Origin: Muscardinus avellanarius
Taxonomy: Eukaryota; Chordata; Mammalia; Rodentia; Gliridae
NCBI GenBank assembly: GCA_963383645.1
Contig: OY726559.1
Coordinates: 115,998,441 to 116,062,440 of the forward strand
Length of the DNA stretch: 64,000 bases
Direction of reading: 5' to 3'
Program-made: the position numbers and the translations under genes
Notes under the pieces: generated by a model
The model's database searches: none
What the model saw: the letters and a program-made list of their open reading frames with translations, nothing else
What the model was told of the DNA's origin: nothing
Part shown: piece by piece, positions 1 to 10,048 of the stretch
How positions within the stretch are numbered: position 1 is the stretch's first letter
Layout of the letters: every line of letters begins with the position of its first letter

Positions 1-269
1 CCCAAGGGCACTGTGAGACAATAATAAACCAGACCCCAGCACACCTTGGCTCCACTGTGGTCATTTGTACTCGGGGCGCCGTGACTCTCCTCGTCCATCC
101 CCAGCTCCTGGGTCCCCGCAGCCTTCCCATGTATGGACCCTCTCCGTGGCGCGTGTGCCCCTAACATCTTCCCAGCGCAGGAGGGGCCCTTGGTGGAAAA
201 CCCAATCCAGATCCCCTGCTTATGGGTTTGGTTTGGTTTGGCTTTGGTACTCACCTGCAGCCAACACCC

Positions 270-464
270 TTTTTTTTTTTTTTTGTGGTGGTACTGGGGT
301 TTCTGGAAGCCCTTCTACCTCCAGGCTATACTCCCAGACCTATTTTATACTTTTTTATTTGGAAACAGGGTCTCTTAAGCCAGTGGGGGCTGGCTTTGAA
401 CCTGCGTGATCCTCCTGTCTCCGCCTCCCAAGCGCGGAGATTACAAGCATGCCACCCCGCCCGA
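270..464 (-). mobile_element. B1/ID-type SINE, subfamily 2
   Basis: Subfamily 2 is recognised by GGTGGTACTGGGG, CTACACTCCCAGACC and CTGGCTTCGAACCTGCG-type blocks. T-run (poly-A tail) at the low end. Confidence 0.8.
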
Positions 465-481
465 CCCTTTTTTTTTTTAGT

Positions 482-600
482 CAGTTTTTTTTTTTTTTTT
501 TGAGACAAGATCTTGCTAAATTGTGAGTCTCACAAAGTTGGGAAAGCTGTCCTCAAACCTGCTATGGTCCTGTCCCAGGGACTGGGATCACAGGTGTGAG
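482..600 (-). mobile_element. Old SINE fragment
   Basis: T-run, then a GAGACAAGATCTTGC / GGGATCACAGGTGTGAG-type B1 remnant. Confidence 0.5.
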
Positions 601-667
601 TCATCACAGAGCCATTGGTTCTGAACACTATCCCTCAATCTGAGTTTACATGATTGTTTTTTACTAA

Positions 668-708
<41 letters not shown>
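668..708 (+). repeat. (ATT)n microsatellite
   Basis: About 13 ATT units, next to a SINE tail. Confidence 0.9.
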
Positions 709-711
709 GCA

Positions 712-1107
712 GTAATGGGGATGAAACCCAGGGGCATTCTACCTCCGAGTGGCACCCTTAGCCCTATTTTTTTTTTTTTTTTTTTTGGTGGTACTGGGGT
801 TACTGGAAATGCTTCTACCTCCGGGCTACACTCCCAGACCCATTTTTATACTTTTTACTTGGAAACAGGGTCTCTTAGCCAGCACGGCTGGCTTCGAACC
901 TGCGTGATCCTCCTGTCTCCGCCTCACAAGCACAGGGATTACGAGTATGCACCACAACGCCCGGCCTCAGCCCTAATTTTTATTCTTTATTTTGAAACAG
1001 GGTCTCACTGAGTTGCAGAGGGCCTCACTAAGTCGCTGAGGCTGTCGGTGAATCGCGATCCTCCTGTCTCAGCTTCCCAAAGGCTGGAATTACAAGCGCG
1101 CGCCACC
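712..1107 (-). mobile_element. B1/ID-type SINE, subfamily 1 (outer)
   Basis: Both ends present: GGATGAAACCCAGGGG head and GCGCGCGCCACC end, split by the element at 767-968. Confidence 0.8.
767..968 (-). mobile_element. SINE subfamily 2, nested
   Basis: Inserted in the outer SINE with a 7-bp target duplication AGCCCTA (760-766 and 969-975). Confidence 0.85.
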
Positions 1108-1163
1108 AAAATTTAGTTTATGAATTTCTGCAGGAATTCTCTCCAAAGTGCTGTCTTGCCCGC

Positions 1164-1164
<1 letters not shown>

Positions 1165-1226
<62 letters not shown>

Positions 1227-1275
1227 TCCTCCTTCCTTCCTTCCTTCCTTCCTTCCTTCCTTCCTTCCTTCCTTT
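1165..1275 (+). repeat. (TTTC)n(TTCC)n microsatellite
   Basis: Polypyrimidine tract formed on a SINE tail. Confidence 0.9.
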
Positions 1276-1471
1276 CTGGGTCTAAGGATGGAACCCAGAG
1301 GCATTTGACCTCTGAGCTATATCCCCTGCCCTATTTTTTATTCTTTATTTGAAACAGAGTCTCACTAAATTGGAGAGAGCCTCACTAAGTAGCTGAGGCT
1401 GTCTGCGAACCGTGATCCGCCGGTCTCAGCCTCCCGAATGCTGGGATGACAAGCGTGGCCACCGCGCCGGC
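1276..1471 (-). mobile_element. SINE subfamily 1
   Basis: GGATGGAACCCAGAGG through GCCACCGCGCCGG. Confidence 0.8.
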
Positions 1472-1737
1472 CTCTGTCTTGTCTTTCTTGGGCCACGGTA
1501 TCAAATCGGCCATGATGTCTAATTATCTCACTCCCTGTGACCTAACTTTGACCAGCTACTTCAGTGTTATGAAAACATCCCGAGGCTCCAATGAGATAGC
1601 GTGGGCGGATCAGACAAACAATTTGGGAGATCATCTCTCTAGGACTTGTCTTGAGCGGGCTTTAAAAATGAAAGGAAATCACTGATGGTGGAAAGACTAG
1701 TGTGTAACTCCTCACTCCTGAATGCTTGAATGCCTAC

Positions 1738-2005
1738 ATGTCCTGCCAGCAGGGCCAGTAGCAATGCCGACCCCTCCCAAGTGCCCCACCCCAAGTGCCC
1801 CCAAGTGCCCCACCCCAAGTGCCCCCAAGTGTCCCGCCCCAAGTGCCCCGCCCCCAAGTGCCCCCAAGTGCCCCGCCCCAAGTGCCTCAAGTGCCCCACC
1901 CCAAGTGCCCCCCAAGTGCCCCGCCCCCAAGTGCCCCCCAAGTGTCCCCCTAAATGCCCTCAGGTCTCCTCCTGTTGCAACATCAGCTCCAACAAACCTG
2001 TCCTC
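1738..2005 (+). pseudogene. LCE-family pseudogene
   Basis: The start reads ATG then MSCQQGQ, matching the LCE N-terminus (MSCQQSQ in the intact copies here), but codon 8 is a TAG stop (1759-1761) and one base is lost a few codons later, which throws the Lys-Cys-Pro repeats out of frame. The Lys-Cys-Pro stretch (about 1775-1960) is much expanded, with many copies of a CCCAAGTGCC-type unit. It ends in a weak match to the Ser-Ser-Cys-Cys region, after which LCE similarity is lost. The sequence just before the ATG (CTCCTGAATG...) resembles the 5'UTR of LCE copy A, but the splice acceptor AG is not kept. It cannot encode an LCE protein. It lies upstream of a locally duplicated block at 2000-2290. 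Confidence 0.8.
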
Positions 2006-2290
2006 AAAACCTGCCATCCTCCTGTCCCAGCCTCCCAGGCACTGGGATCACAGCCGTGCGACATCACATTTGGCTACAGCCATTGGTTCTGCAGAATGGC
2101 CCTCGACTTGAGTTTATGTGATTTTACTCTTTGGCTAAATTTAGATGATACATTTCTGCAGGGACCCCCCCCCCCCCGCCAAGTGCTGACTTGGCCACAA
2201 TATCGAATTACTTGTGCTATCTAACTGTCTCACTCTTTGAGATCTAACTTTAACCATGTACTTCAGGAGATGTCTGCCAAGTTTCTTCCT
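2000..2290 (+). repeat. Local duplicate, copy without insertions
   Basis: Aligns in order with 540-660, 1108-1165 and 1472-1590: shared stretches include the CCATTGGTTCTG, ATTTCTGCAGG and ACTTCAG segments. This copy lacks the SINEs and microsatellites found in the other. Confidence 0.7.
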
Positions 2291-2320
2291 TGTATAGTTA
2301 CTGTTGATAATGTAGGGGAA

Positions 2321-2516
2321 GCCGGGCGTGGTGGGCACGCTTGTAATCCCAGCATTCGGGAGGCTGAGACAGGAGGATCCTGGTTCCCGACAGCCTCAGC
2401 TACTTAGTGAGGCCTCCGCAACTCAGTGAGACCCTGTTTCCAAATAAAGAATAAAATATAGGGCTGGGGGTGTAGCCCAGAGGTAGAGTGCCCCTGGGTT
2501 CTATCCCCAGTACTGC
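2321..2516 (+). mobile_element. SINE subfamily 1
   Basis: GCCGGGCGTGGTGG head, CTGGGGGTGTAGC ID-like part. Tail grades into (ATA/GAT)n at 2517-2567. Confidence 0.85.
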
Positions 2517-2576
2517 ATAATAATAATAATGATAATAATGATAATGATGATGATGATGATGATGATGTATGGGAAT

Positions 2577-2799
2577 CCAGCGTAGTGCTGCACACTTGTA
2601 ATCCCAGTATTTGAGAGGCTGAGACCAGGGAATCATAGGTTCAAGGACAGCTTTCGCAAGTAATGAGACTCTTAACAACCTAGCAAGACCCTGCTTCCAA
2701 ATAAGAAATAAAATGGAGCTGGGGGTGTAGCTCAAAGGTAGAATGCCTCTGGGTTCAATCACAATACTGAAAAATAAAAACAAAAACAAAAACAATAAT
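2577..2799 (+). mobile_element. SINE, older copy
   Basis: Diverged head, ID-like tail GGGGGTGTAGCTCAAAGG, A-rich end. Confidence 0.7.
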
Positions 2800-2893
2800 A
2801 TATGAGGAGAAACTCTGAGACTATTTAAAAACTTATATTTTATCAAACATTGACTCCAAACTTTCTTTGGCCTCCACAGATGGCTCATCATTC

Positions 2894-2894
<1 letters not shown>

Positions 2895-2960
<66 letters not shown>
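2895..2960 (+). repeat. (GATA)n microsatellite
   Basis: About 16 GATA units with one interruption. Confidence 0.9.
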
Positions 2961-2961
<1 letters not shown>

Positions 2962-3160
2962 TAGTGGTATTGAGGATGGAACCCAGGGGCATTCTACCGC
3001 CGAGCTACATCCCAGCCCTATTTTTTATTCTTTATTTTGAAACAGGGTCTCACTGAGTTGCAGAGGGCCTCACTAAGTAACTGAGGCTGTCTGCGAACCG
3101 CGATCCTCCTGTCTCAGCCTCCCGAATGCTGGGATTCCACGTGTGCGCCAGTGCGCCCAG
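2961..3160 (-). mobile_element. SINE subfamily 1
   Basis: Full length, GAGGATGGAACCCAGG to GCGCCAGTGCGCCC. Confidence 0.8.
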
Positions 3161-3609
3161 TTCAGATTGTTCTTTTATGCAACAATTGTTGCTCTGGTGA
3201 TTCTGATATCGAGTGTGATTTGTACTTTATATGTTGGTCTTGTATTCTACTACCTGGCTGGTCTCTTATTATATCTAATTGGCTGCAATTATATTTCTTT
3301 TATTTTATCTCTCTCGTATCATAACTTTATTTCCTTAGGCTAAATACCTAGAAAAACAATTGTCATGTAAAAGGAAATGTCATTATAAGTGTAAGGTCAT
3401 TACTCAGTAATAAGCCCCGAGGGCCACCCAGTACTGTTACTGCGGATTCCCATTACCACCGCAGGCTCTCACCGTCCTGAGCCTGGTGCTCTTATAGTAA
3501 TTGTCATTTTGGAATAAATAAATCAATCTGACAGCCTGCTTTCCAAATGTAAAATCTTTCTTTGTTATTTTCTTTATATTTCTTTAAATTAGTAGTAAAC
3601 TCTAACATC

Positions 3610-3661
<52 letters not shown>

Positions 3662-4110
3662 TGACTGCATGTTCTTTGTCCACTAAGGTTTTTTTTCCTA
3701 TTTTTATTTTTTATTTGTAAGCTATATTCCTGGATTGGGGATAATAATTCTTTATATGGTGCATATATTGTGTTTTTCTCTATGTGACATTGTCTTTTTG
3801 CCTTCTGTCTGGTAATTGTTGCCATGGGAAATTGGGAAATTTGGTTTTTCTATAACTTAATTTGCCAGTGTTTTCCTTTACGTAGCCTAAAATTTATAAA
3901 AATCTTAAATACGTTGCACATTATTAATGTCCTATCTTCTGATCATTTTACATTTACTGCAGGTACCAAAGATGCCACAACGAAACTCACCACTATGCAT
4001 AAAAAATACGCACCAAGGAAAGAAAAAATAATTAAGAAATAATCTTCTATATTTTCTGTTACTTTTAGAGTATCGTTTATCAATTCAATTAGCCATGGAA
4101 TTCTACAATT
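3161..4110. other. AT-rich unique DNA
   Basis: No gene seen. (TC)n microsatellite at 3616-3658. Confidence 0.5.
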
Positions 4111-4270
4111 TTACGATGTCATTTGCAAGAGAATGGATGGAGCTGGATGGATCTGGAGAATACTGTGCCTAGATCAGCCAGTCACAGAAAGTCAGGGCAT
4201 TATGTTTACTCTTATGTGGAAGCTCGAGAGGAAATAGAAAACATAAGGGGCTTTAGATAATGCAGAGAGA
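4111..4270 (+). mobile_element. LINE-1-like 3' fragment
   Basis: Contains the CATTTGCAAGAGAATGGATGG / CTTATGTGGAAGCT type sequence common near L1 3' ends. Assignment from memory of the family. Confidence 0.45.
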
Positions 4271-4615
4271 AGCTGGGCGTGGTGACGCATGCTCGTAGTC
4301 AACCCCAGCATTCGGGAGGCTGAGACAGGAGGATCGTGGTTCGAGGCCAGCCTCAGCTACTTAGTGAAGCCCTTTGCAACTCAGTGAGACCCTGTTTCAA
4401 AATAAAGAATAAGACCAGGTGTGGTGGTGTATGCTTGTAATCCCAGCATTCGGGAGGCTGAGACCAGAGGATCACGGTTCACAGACAGCCTCAGCTACTT
4501 AGTGAGGCTCTCTGCATCTTAGTGAGATCCTGTTTCAAAATAAAGAATAAAAAATAGGACAGGGGGTGTAGCTTGGAGGTCGAATGCCCCTGGGTTCCAT
4601 CTCCAGACTCACACA

Positions 4616-4650
<35 letters not shown>

Positions 4651-4721
4651 ACAAACAATAGGGCTGGGGGTGTAGCTTGGAGGTAGAATACTTCTGGGTT
4701 CTATCCCCAGTACCACAAACA

Positions 4722-4722
<1 letters not shown>
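4271..4722 (+). mobile_element. SINE subfamily 1 (outer)
   Basis: Head 4271-4413 and ID-like tail 4661-4722 separated by the nested element. Confidence 0.7.
4414..4652 (+). mobile_element. SINE subfamily 1, nested
   Basis: Complete head and tail, followed by (AAAT)n at 4614-4652; inserted in the A-rich middle of the outer copy. Confidence 0.7.

Positions 4723-4725
<3 letters not shown>

Positions 4726-4764
<39 letters not shown>
4726..4764 (+). repeat. (AAT)n microsatellite
   Basis: Tail of the preceding SINE. Confidence 0.9.
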
Positions 4765-4766
<2 letters not shown>

Positions 4767-4900
4767 CAGAGAGAGACTGACTCACTCTTGAGTGTTTGAG
4801 GGGTTTTGAGGGAGGGCTTATGGAATGGAAAAGAAAGAATTAAAGAAGAAAAGAGTTCAAATAATACTATGGTGCAGGTGTGATGGTGAATGCCTGTGGT

Positions 4901-5006
4901 CCCAGTACTTGGAAGACTGTGATCCCAGTACTTGGAAGACTGTGATCCCAGTACTTGGAAGACTGTGATCCCAGTACTTGGAAGACTGTGATCCCAGTAC
5001 TTGGAG
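4901..5006 (+). repeat. 23-bp tandem repeat inside a SINE
   Basis: Copies start at 4901, 4924, 4947, 4970 and 4993. Confidence 0.9.
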
Positions 5007-5026
5007 ACAAGAAGATTGTAGGTTCA

Positions 5027-5201
5027 GCCAGGCGTGCTGGCGCACGCTTGTAATCCCCGTGCTTGGGAGGCGGAGACAGGAGGATCGAGCAGGTTCAAAG
5101 CCAGCCACGTTGGCTTAGGAGACCCTGTTTCCAAATAAAAATATTTTAAAAAATAGGTCTGGGAGTGTAGCACAGAGGAAGGGCTTCCAGGAACCCCAAT
5201 A

Positions 5202-5237
<36 letters not shown>
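5027..5237 (+). mobile_element. SINE subfamily 2, nested
   Basis: Perfect 15-bp target duplication AAGATTGTAGGTTCA (5012-5026 and 5238-5252). The tail is now (AC)n. Confidence 0.92.
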
Positions 5238-5240
<3 letters not shown>

Positions 5241-5379
5241 ATTGTAGGTTCAAGGCCAGCCTCAGCAGTTTTGTGAGACCCCTGTTTTCACATAAAAAAT
5301 AAAATAGGGCTGGGGAGTTTAGCTGAAAGGTAAAATGCCTCTAAGTTCAAATCCCTAGTACCCCCCACACACTCCAATA

Positions 5380-5980
5380 ATACTACCATGGCAATATGTG
5401 AAGGTATTACCACCAATCCTACTAATGTGGGAAGGGAAGAGGAGGGGTGACATGTAGAAGGCAATAGTCCAAGAGCTGTGTGCATGTGTTTGTATCCCCT
5501 TGAACATCACCCTGGTGCATAACTGCAATGCACTAGTAATACAATTTTTAAATAAATATTTACTGCTATAAAATTTATCATATGTTAATACTTATTAAAA
5601 TATCTATTAGATTTTTTCAGGAAAGGAGACACTAAATGTTTACTATTCTCATTATGGCCCAGAAAGGGAGGAGAGGGGGAAACACAGTATGTTCAAAAAG
5701 ACGTAAACACGGTTAGGTTTCACTGAAGAAACTTGACTAGCACAATGTATGGATGTCCACATGAAGGGGGCGGGAAACAGCGTCATGGGGATTTGGGGCC
5801 ATTATATTTTTTGTGCTTATTTATTTATTTTTATTTGAAGATATATTTATATGTTAGGAAAGTTAATTCTGTATTAAGCACATACATTATATTTTCTCTA
5901 ATTAATAACTTGTGTCTGATATGTGATATTTTTGATATATGGATTTAATTTTATGTAATTTATTCAAATCCTTTGTCCTT
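5380..5980. other. Non-genic DNA
   Basis: AT-rich, with a possible LINE 3'-end remnant around 5380-5550. No gene seen. Confidence 0.4.

Positions 5981-5981
<1 letters not shown>

Positions 5982-6029
<48 letters not shown>
5982..6029 (+). repeat. (TC)n microsatellite
   Basis: About 24 TC units abutting a SINE. Confidence 0.9.
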
Positions 6030-6031
<2 letters not shown>

Positions 6032-6207
6032 ACTGGGAATTGGCCCCCAGGGGTGCTCTATCACTGAGCTACATCCCCAGTCCTTTTTATTTTTTACTTT
6101 GTGACAGGCTTTCATTAAATTGCCCAAGCTGCCCCAAATGTGTGATCCTCCAGCTCAGCCTCCCGAGTAGGTGGGATTACAGGCAGGCTTGCATCACTGT
6201 GCCTGAA
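6030..6207 (-). mobile_element. SINE, older copy
   Basis: GACTGGGAATTGGCCCCCAG head, GTAGGTGGGATTACAGG end. Confidence 0.65.
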
Positions 6208-6579
6208 CTTCCAATCTTTATTTATTACAGATTTAGTGTATTCTTCAAATATCTTCCCTGAATTAATATCTGGGAAATAATTTCAGATATTTTCTATTGG
6301 GTTTTCAAATATTTTTGTCATTTAGAATTTACATAGAGATTTTAAGGGAGGATGAAATATAAACTCATTAACATGGCAGCTCATGGTTCATTCGAAGGGT
6401 AGAACGTAAGAGAGTACCTACTTTCTACCTGTCTGAAGAAAAATTAATTCAGCATAAAGCGTCTTTTTTTTCTTTTAGGATTTCAGCAGTGTTCCTCTTT
6501 GTTATCTGAGTAGATAAGAGAATGAAGATGCAAGAGAGATATTGCTTGGATAAATAGATGATTTCAGAAAGCCTTGGTT

Positions 6580-6930
6580 AGACAAAACTGTTTATTGTGT
6601 GTCCCAGCGCCATCAGCAGCTAAGACCCAGACCACGGGGTCCACCCCAGTGATGGAACTCCACACGTAACTCATCAGCTAAGTTCAAGCAGAAGGAGAGT
6701 TGGGCACTGCCCTGTCTTAGGACAGAGGCATGGACCAGATCGCCTTCTTTCCCCATCGTCCTCAGAATCAGGAACTGGTCCCGTGTGCAAGGCAAGGGCA
6801 GTCCAGTCACGCCCCATAACTAAGCCTGCGTATACACAGGTGAGACGGTGGCCAACACAGGTCACTGTGCCTGTCTTGGAGCGTGGTCTCCTGTGACGAT
6901 GACCACCACTGTGAGAAATAGCTGCTGCAA
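6580..6930. other. Possible retrocopy flank
   Basis: Unique-looking, GC-balanced DNA with an AATAAA on the minus strand near 6591. It could be the 3' part of a minus-strand retrocopy. No parent recognised. Confidence 0.25.
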
Positions 6931-7390
6931 ATGGAAGAAAGCCACACTGATACCAGTGACGTTGTGTCTGAGGATCTATCAGCCATGATGCTTAACCTGG
7001 CACCAGTGCTGAAGAGTGCCAAGGCTCCGGATGAGCTGTCAGAGGATGTCCTGGAATCTCCCTTAAAAGATCTGTCATGCCGGGCGTGGTGGCGCACGCT
7101 TGTAATCCCCGCGCTTGGGAGGCGGAGACAGGAGGATCGCGCAGGTTCGAAGCCAGCCGTGCTGGTGTAAGAGACCCTGTTTCAAAAATATAAAATAGGT
7201 CTGGGTCTGGGAGTGTAGCCTGGAGGAAGGAGGGCTTCCAGGAACCCCAGTACCACCAAAAAAAAAAAAAAAAAAAGATCTGTCATGCGGGCAGTAATAG
7301 AGCAGCTGGGACGTGAGGGGCAGCGGCTCAGAAAGGGAACCGTCAAGAAGCGACGTGTGGAGGCAGAGCAGGGAGGGGCAGGTCAAAGCT
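6931..7390 (+). pseudogene. Coding-like fragment split by a SINE, unidentified
   Basis: An open frame from 6931 reads like ordinary protein (acidic; ...SEDLSAMMLNLAPVLKS..., ...LSEDVLESPLKDLS) up to a SINE at 7080-7272. After the duplicated target site, a different frame reads MRAVIEQLGREGQRLRK then KRRVEAEQ. Joining across the SINE needs a one-base shift, so it is broken. It could be part of a retrocopy; I do not recognise the parent. Confidence 0.4.
7080..7272 (+). mobile_element. SINE subfamily 2
   Basis: 15-bp target duplication AAAAGATCTGTCATG (7065-7079 and 7273-7287). Interrupts a coding-like fragment. Confidence 0.92.
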
Positions 7391-7691
7391 GTTGACAGGC
7401 TCCACTTGAAAGTAAATTAGCAGCTGGAGAGTCTGAACAGGGCGCCATTGCTCAAGGCCTGAAGGTCAGTGGTGGGCACCGGCCAAATGGTGAACACAGA
7501 GAAGAGGCCGGATGAAGCCTGCTTGAGGTTGGGGTAATCATCCCAGGCTTCTGCCCACACCCTGTATAGGAGCCGCCCTGCTCCACGCTCCAGCGCCTGC
7601 CCTCTGTCCAGCCAAGTCCTAGGTGCCACACTGGCACCTGGGGGAGGAGGTAGTAAAACAGCCAGAGTCTGGTGAGGCTTGAAGGGGGGAC

Positions 7692-7697
7692 TTTATT
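7692..7697 (-). terminator. Poly(A) signal of LCE copy A
   Basis: AATAAA on the minus strand about 177 nt after the stop codon, the same spacing as in copies C and E. Confidence 0.85.
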
Positions 7698-7873
7698 GTT
7701 TGTGACAAAGAAGATGAGGGGCCAGGACATCTGGCCTCAGAACCTTCCCCAGGGGGATGTCAGCCTCTCAGAGCCCAGGAGAGCAGGGCAGGAGGGAGGA
7801 GCCCCTGAGTCTGGGCAGGGCTTGTTCACCAGGTGCCTGCAGCACTGAGCATCCAAGGTCTTCAGGGCCCAGC

Positions 7874-8254
7874 TCAACAGCAGCCCCCAGACTGCTGGCC
7901 CCCACCACAGCTGCTGCCGCCACCGCTGCTGCCACAGCAGCCGCTGCTTCCTCCGCTGCTGCCGCAGCATCCGCCACCGCCACCGCTGCTCCCACAGCAG
8001 CCACCGCCACCACCACTGCTGCAGCAGCCCGAGCTCTGGTGTCTGCGGCGAAGGGACCTGCGGGGCCGGTGGTGGCTCAGGCAGCAGCCGCCACCTCCAC
8101 CCCCAGAGCTGCAGCAGCCCCCGGAGCTGGAGCCGCAGCAGGAGGAGACCGGGGGACACTTGGGGGGACACTTGGGGGCGGGGCACTTGGGGGGACACTT
8201 GGGGGTGCACTTGGGAGGGGGCTGGCACTGCTGCTGGCTCTGCTGGCAGGACAT
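7874..8254 (-). CDS. LCE1: Late cornified envelope protein, LCE1-type (copy A)
   Basis: 126-residue structural protein of the cornified envelope, expected to be cross-linked by transglutaminases at the cell periphery in late keratinocyte differentiation. Residues 1-35 are the Gln-rich head ([10 protein letters not shown]) and Lys-Cys-Pro repeats. Residues 36-56 are Ser/Gly/Cys-rich. The basic core [17 protein letters not shown] is at 57-73. The tail is a series of Gly-Ser-Cys-Cys loops ending QQSGGCC. The single coding exon starts at about 8277 after an acceptor (CTCCCCAG, AG at 8278-8279). Exon 1 is at about 9320-9370, so the intron is 1,042 bp. The ATG sits in a strong context (GCCGCCATG-like). 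The QQSQQQ head favours LCE1 over LCE2/3/5; the paralog letter cannot be assigned. Unlike copies B-G, its 5'UTR and promoter are of a different type although the protein is almost identical to copy F. Confidence 0.93.
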   Translation of the reverse strand: MSCQQSQQQCQPPPKCTPKCPPKCPAPKCPPKCPPVSSCCGSSSGGCCSSGGGGGGCCLSHHRPRRSLRRRHQSSGCCSSGGGGGCCGSSGGGGGCCGSSGGSSGCCGSSGGGSSCGGGQQSGGCC

Positions 8255-8429
8255 GGCGGCGGGCAGTCGTTCAGGAGCTGGGGAGAGTCACACAAAGTCA
8301 GACCCAGGATGCAGAGGCCGCCCCGCCCAGCCTTATTCTTTTAACTTCATTTCCAATATTGAAAGTATTGTCATCATTCACAGGAAAACCATCTTATATT
8401 TTTAGTTAACTAATCAAGCTTTCTATTTT

Positions 8430-8668
8430 CTTTTTCTTCCTTCCTTCCTTCCTTCCTTTCTTTCTTTCTTTTCTTTTCTTTTATTTCTCTCTTTCCTTTC
8501 TTTTCTACTTCCGAGCTACACCACCAATCCTATTTTTCTTATTGCGAGACAAACTCTCACTAAATTGCTAAGTCTCTCACTAAATTGCTGAGGCTGACTT
8601 AATCTTAAGATCCTCCTGTCTCGCTCTCCCGAGTACTGGGATTACAGCATGGACCACCACACCCAGCT
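8430..8668 (-). mobile_element. SINE fragment with (TTCC/TTTC)n tail
   Basis: Pyrimidine tract 8437-8503, then a diverged SINE in the intron of LCE copy A. Confidence 0.6.
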
Positions 8669-8902
8669 AAACGCGTTCTTTTACAGTCTGATTTCAAATC
8701 TTATTTGGGATGTTATCAAGCAGTATAATCTCTGGATACATCAAAACAAGTGGCTGATTTTTAAAATCTCCTAAGTATAAGAGAAAAGACACGAAAATAA
8801 ATTGGTGCCAATTCAATATTCACTCCACCAAATGACCAAGAACCGTGAAACTGTCCAGTGTAAGGACTGCTTTAGAGTTAAAAGACTTTTAAAGGAAAAG
8901 CA

Positions 8903-9105
8903 GCCGGTCATGGCAATCCTGGTACTCAGGAGGCCGAGAGAGAAGAACGGTAGGTTCAAAGTCAGCCTCAAAAATTTAGTGAGGCTGCCAGCAACTTAGT
9001 GACACCCTGTTTTAAAATCAAAAATCAAAAATATGGCTGGTTTGTGTGGTTCAGAGGTAGAATGCACTTGGGTTCAATCCCCAGCAGCACCAAAAATAAC
9101 AAAAA
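8903..9105 (+). mobile_element. SINE, older copy
   Basis: Diverged B1-like head and ID-like tail (TTCAGAGGTAGAATGC) in the intron of LCE copy A. Confidence 0.65.
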
Positions 9106-9364
9106 ATAATAGCAAAAGCATTTCTCTTGGATTCTCTGAAACTGTTGCATATGTCCCTTCAAACCTCCCCAGTGGCTCTGGGTCCACCGTGTGCCCTTGC
9201 CTCACCCTCTGGATTCACAATCCCCACCTCGCTTCTTGCCCATGGCGGCCTCAGCATCTTTCTCTGGCCTGAGCATCCCTCCAGGGAAGGCCCTGCTCCT
9301 GATCCCAGCAAACACTTACCAGGTCACAGGCAGTGCAGAGTCCGTCGTGGGCACCTCGGGAGGT

Positions 9365-9405
9365 GAGTGGATGGAGGTGTTGTGGTCCTGAGCCCTTTTA
9401 TCCCA
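9365..9405 (-). promoter_or_regulatory. TATA promoter of LCE copy A
   Basis: GATAAAAGGG (minus strand, 9393-9402) is followed about 30 nt later by a likely start near 9370 and a noncoding exon 1 (about 9320-9370) ending at a GTAAGT donor (intron begins at 9319). The TATA core matches copies B-G but the surrounding sequence and exon 1 do not. Confidence 0.75.
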
Positions 9406-9776
9406 ACCTCGGGCTCTGCCCCAGCCCGTGAGACAGGGCCCGGGCAGGCAGGCCCCGCCCCGTGACACCTGCCTGGTCCTGTGACGGGTCGTGACTGATG
9501 CTCCTCACCTGCGCCTCCACGTGCCGGGGCCGCTGCTCCCCGCCAGGGCAGGGCTCGCTGGACCTGAGGCCTGGGTGGGCGGCAGTGTGTGGCACCGTTT
9601 TTGGAGTCCTCTGTTGTTTTATTTTCTATGAAAGATGGCTCTCCTTCCAGTCGTGTCTTCATACGTCTAGATCCTGGGAGCCCAGCTCTCCTTTTCCTTC
9701 TCTCCCAAGTAATGATAGTAAAGTCCCATCAGACCTTTGGTTCTTGATGGCTTGGTGTAAAGAAATTCACATGTTT

Positions 9777-9976
9777 AAGCCGGGCGTGGTGGCGCACGCT
9801 TGTAATCCCCGCACTTGGGAGGCAGAGACAGGGGGATCCCGCAGGTTCCAAGCCAGCCGCGAGCGCTGGCTTAGGAGACCCTGTTTCCAAATTTAAAAAA
9901 TGTAAAAATAGGTCTGGGAGTGTAGCCTGGAGGTAGAAGGGCTTCCAGGAACCCCAGTACCACAAAAAAAAAAAAA
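9777..9976 (+). mobile_element. SINE subfamily 2
   Basis: 14-bp target duplication AAATTCACATGTTT (9763-9776 and 9977-9990). Confidence 0.92.
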
Positions 9977-10002
9977 AAATTCACATGTTTGAATTGTGCT
10001 TC

Positions 10003-10047
<45 letters not shown>
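10003..10047 (+). repeat. (GT)n microsatellite
   Basis: About 22 GT units. Confidence 0.9.

Positions 10048-10048
<1 letters not shown>

Larger units (their letters stand above)
540..1595 (+). repeat. Local duplicate, copy broken by SINEs
   Basis: Same segments as 2000-2290 but split by an (ATT)n tract and SINEs (668-1107) and by (TTTC)n plus a SINE (1165-1471). Confidence 0.7.
4870..5372 (+). mobile_element. Old SINE with internal tandem repeat (outer)
   Basis: Its head contains five 23-bp copies of CCCAGTACTTGGAAGACTG-type sequence (4901-5006), and a younger SINE sits in its middle. Confidence 0.65.

Noticed and set aside
1120..1308. Short Phe/Leu-rich frame, and its Lys/Glu/Arg complement
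   Set aside because: Microsatellite translation.
2321..2516. tRNA-like sequence in SINE tails as possible tRNA genes
   Set aside because: The ID-like parts are SINE components present in dozens of copies; none looked like an intact stand-alone tRNA.
7757..8344. Long open frame antisense to LCE A (also at 39977-40531 and 51404-51958)
   Set aside because: Shadow of GGC/TGC/AGC-rich coding DNA, which rarely yields stops on the other strand; no own promoter or splice context.
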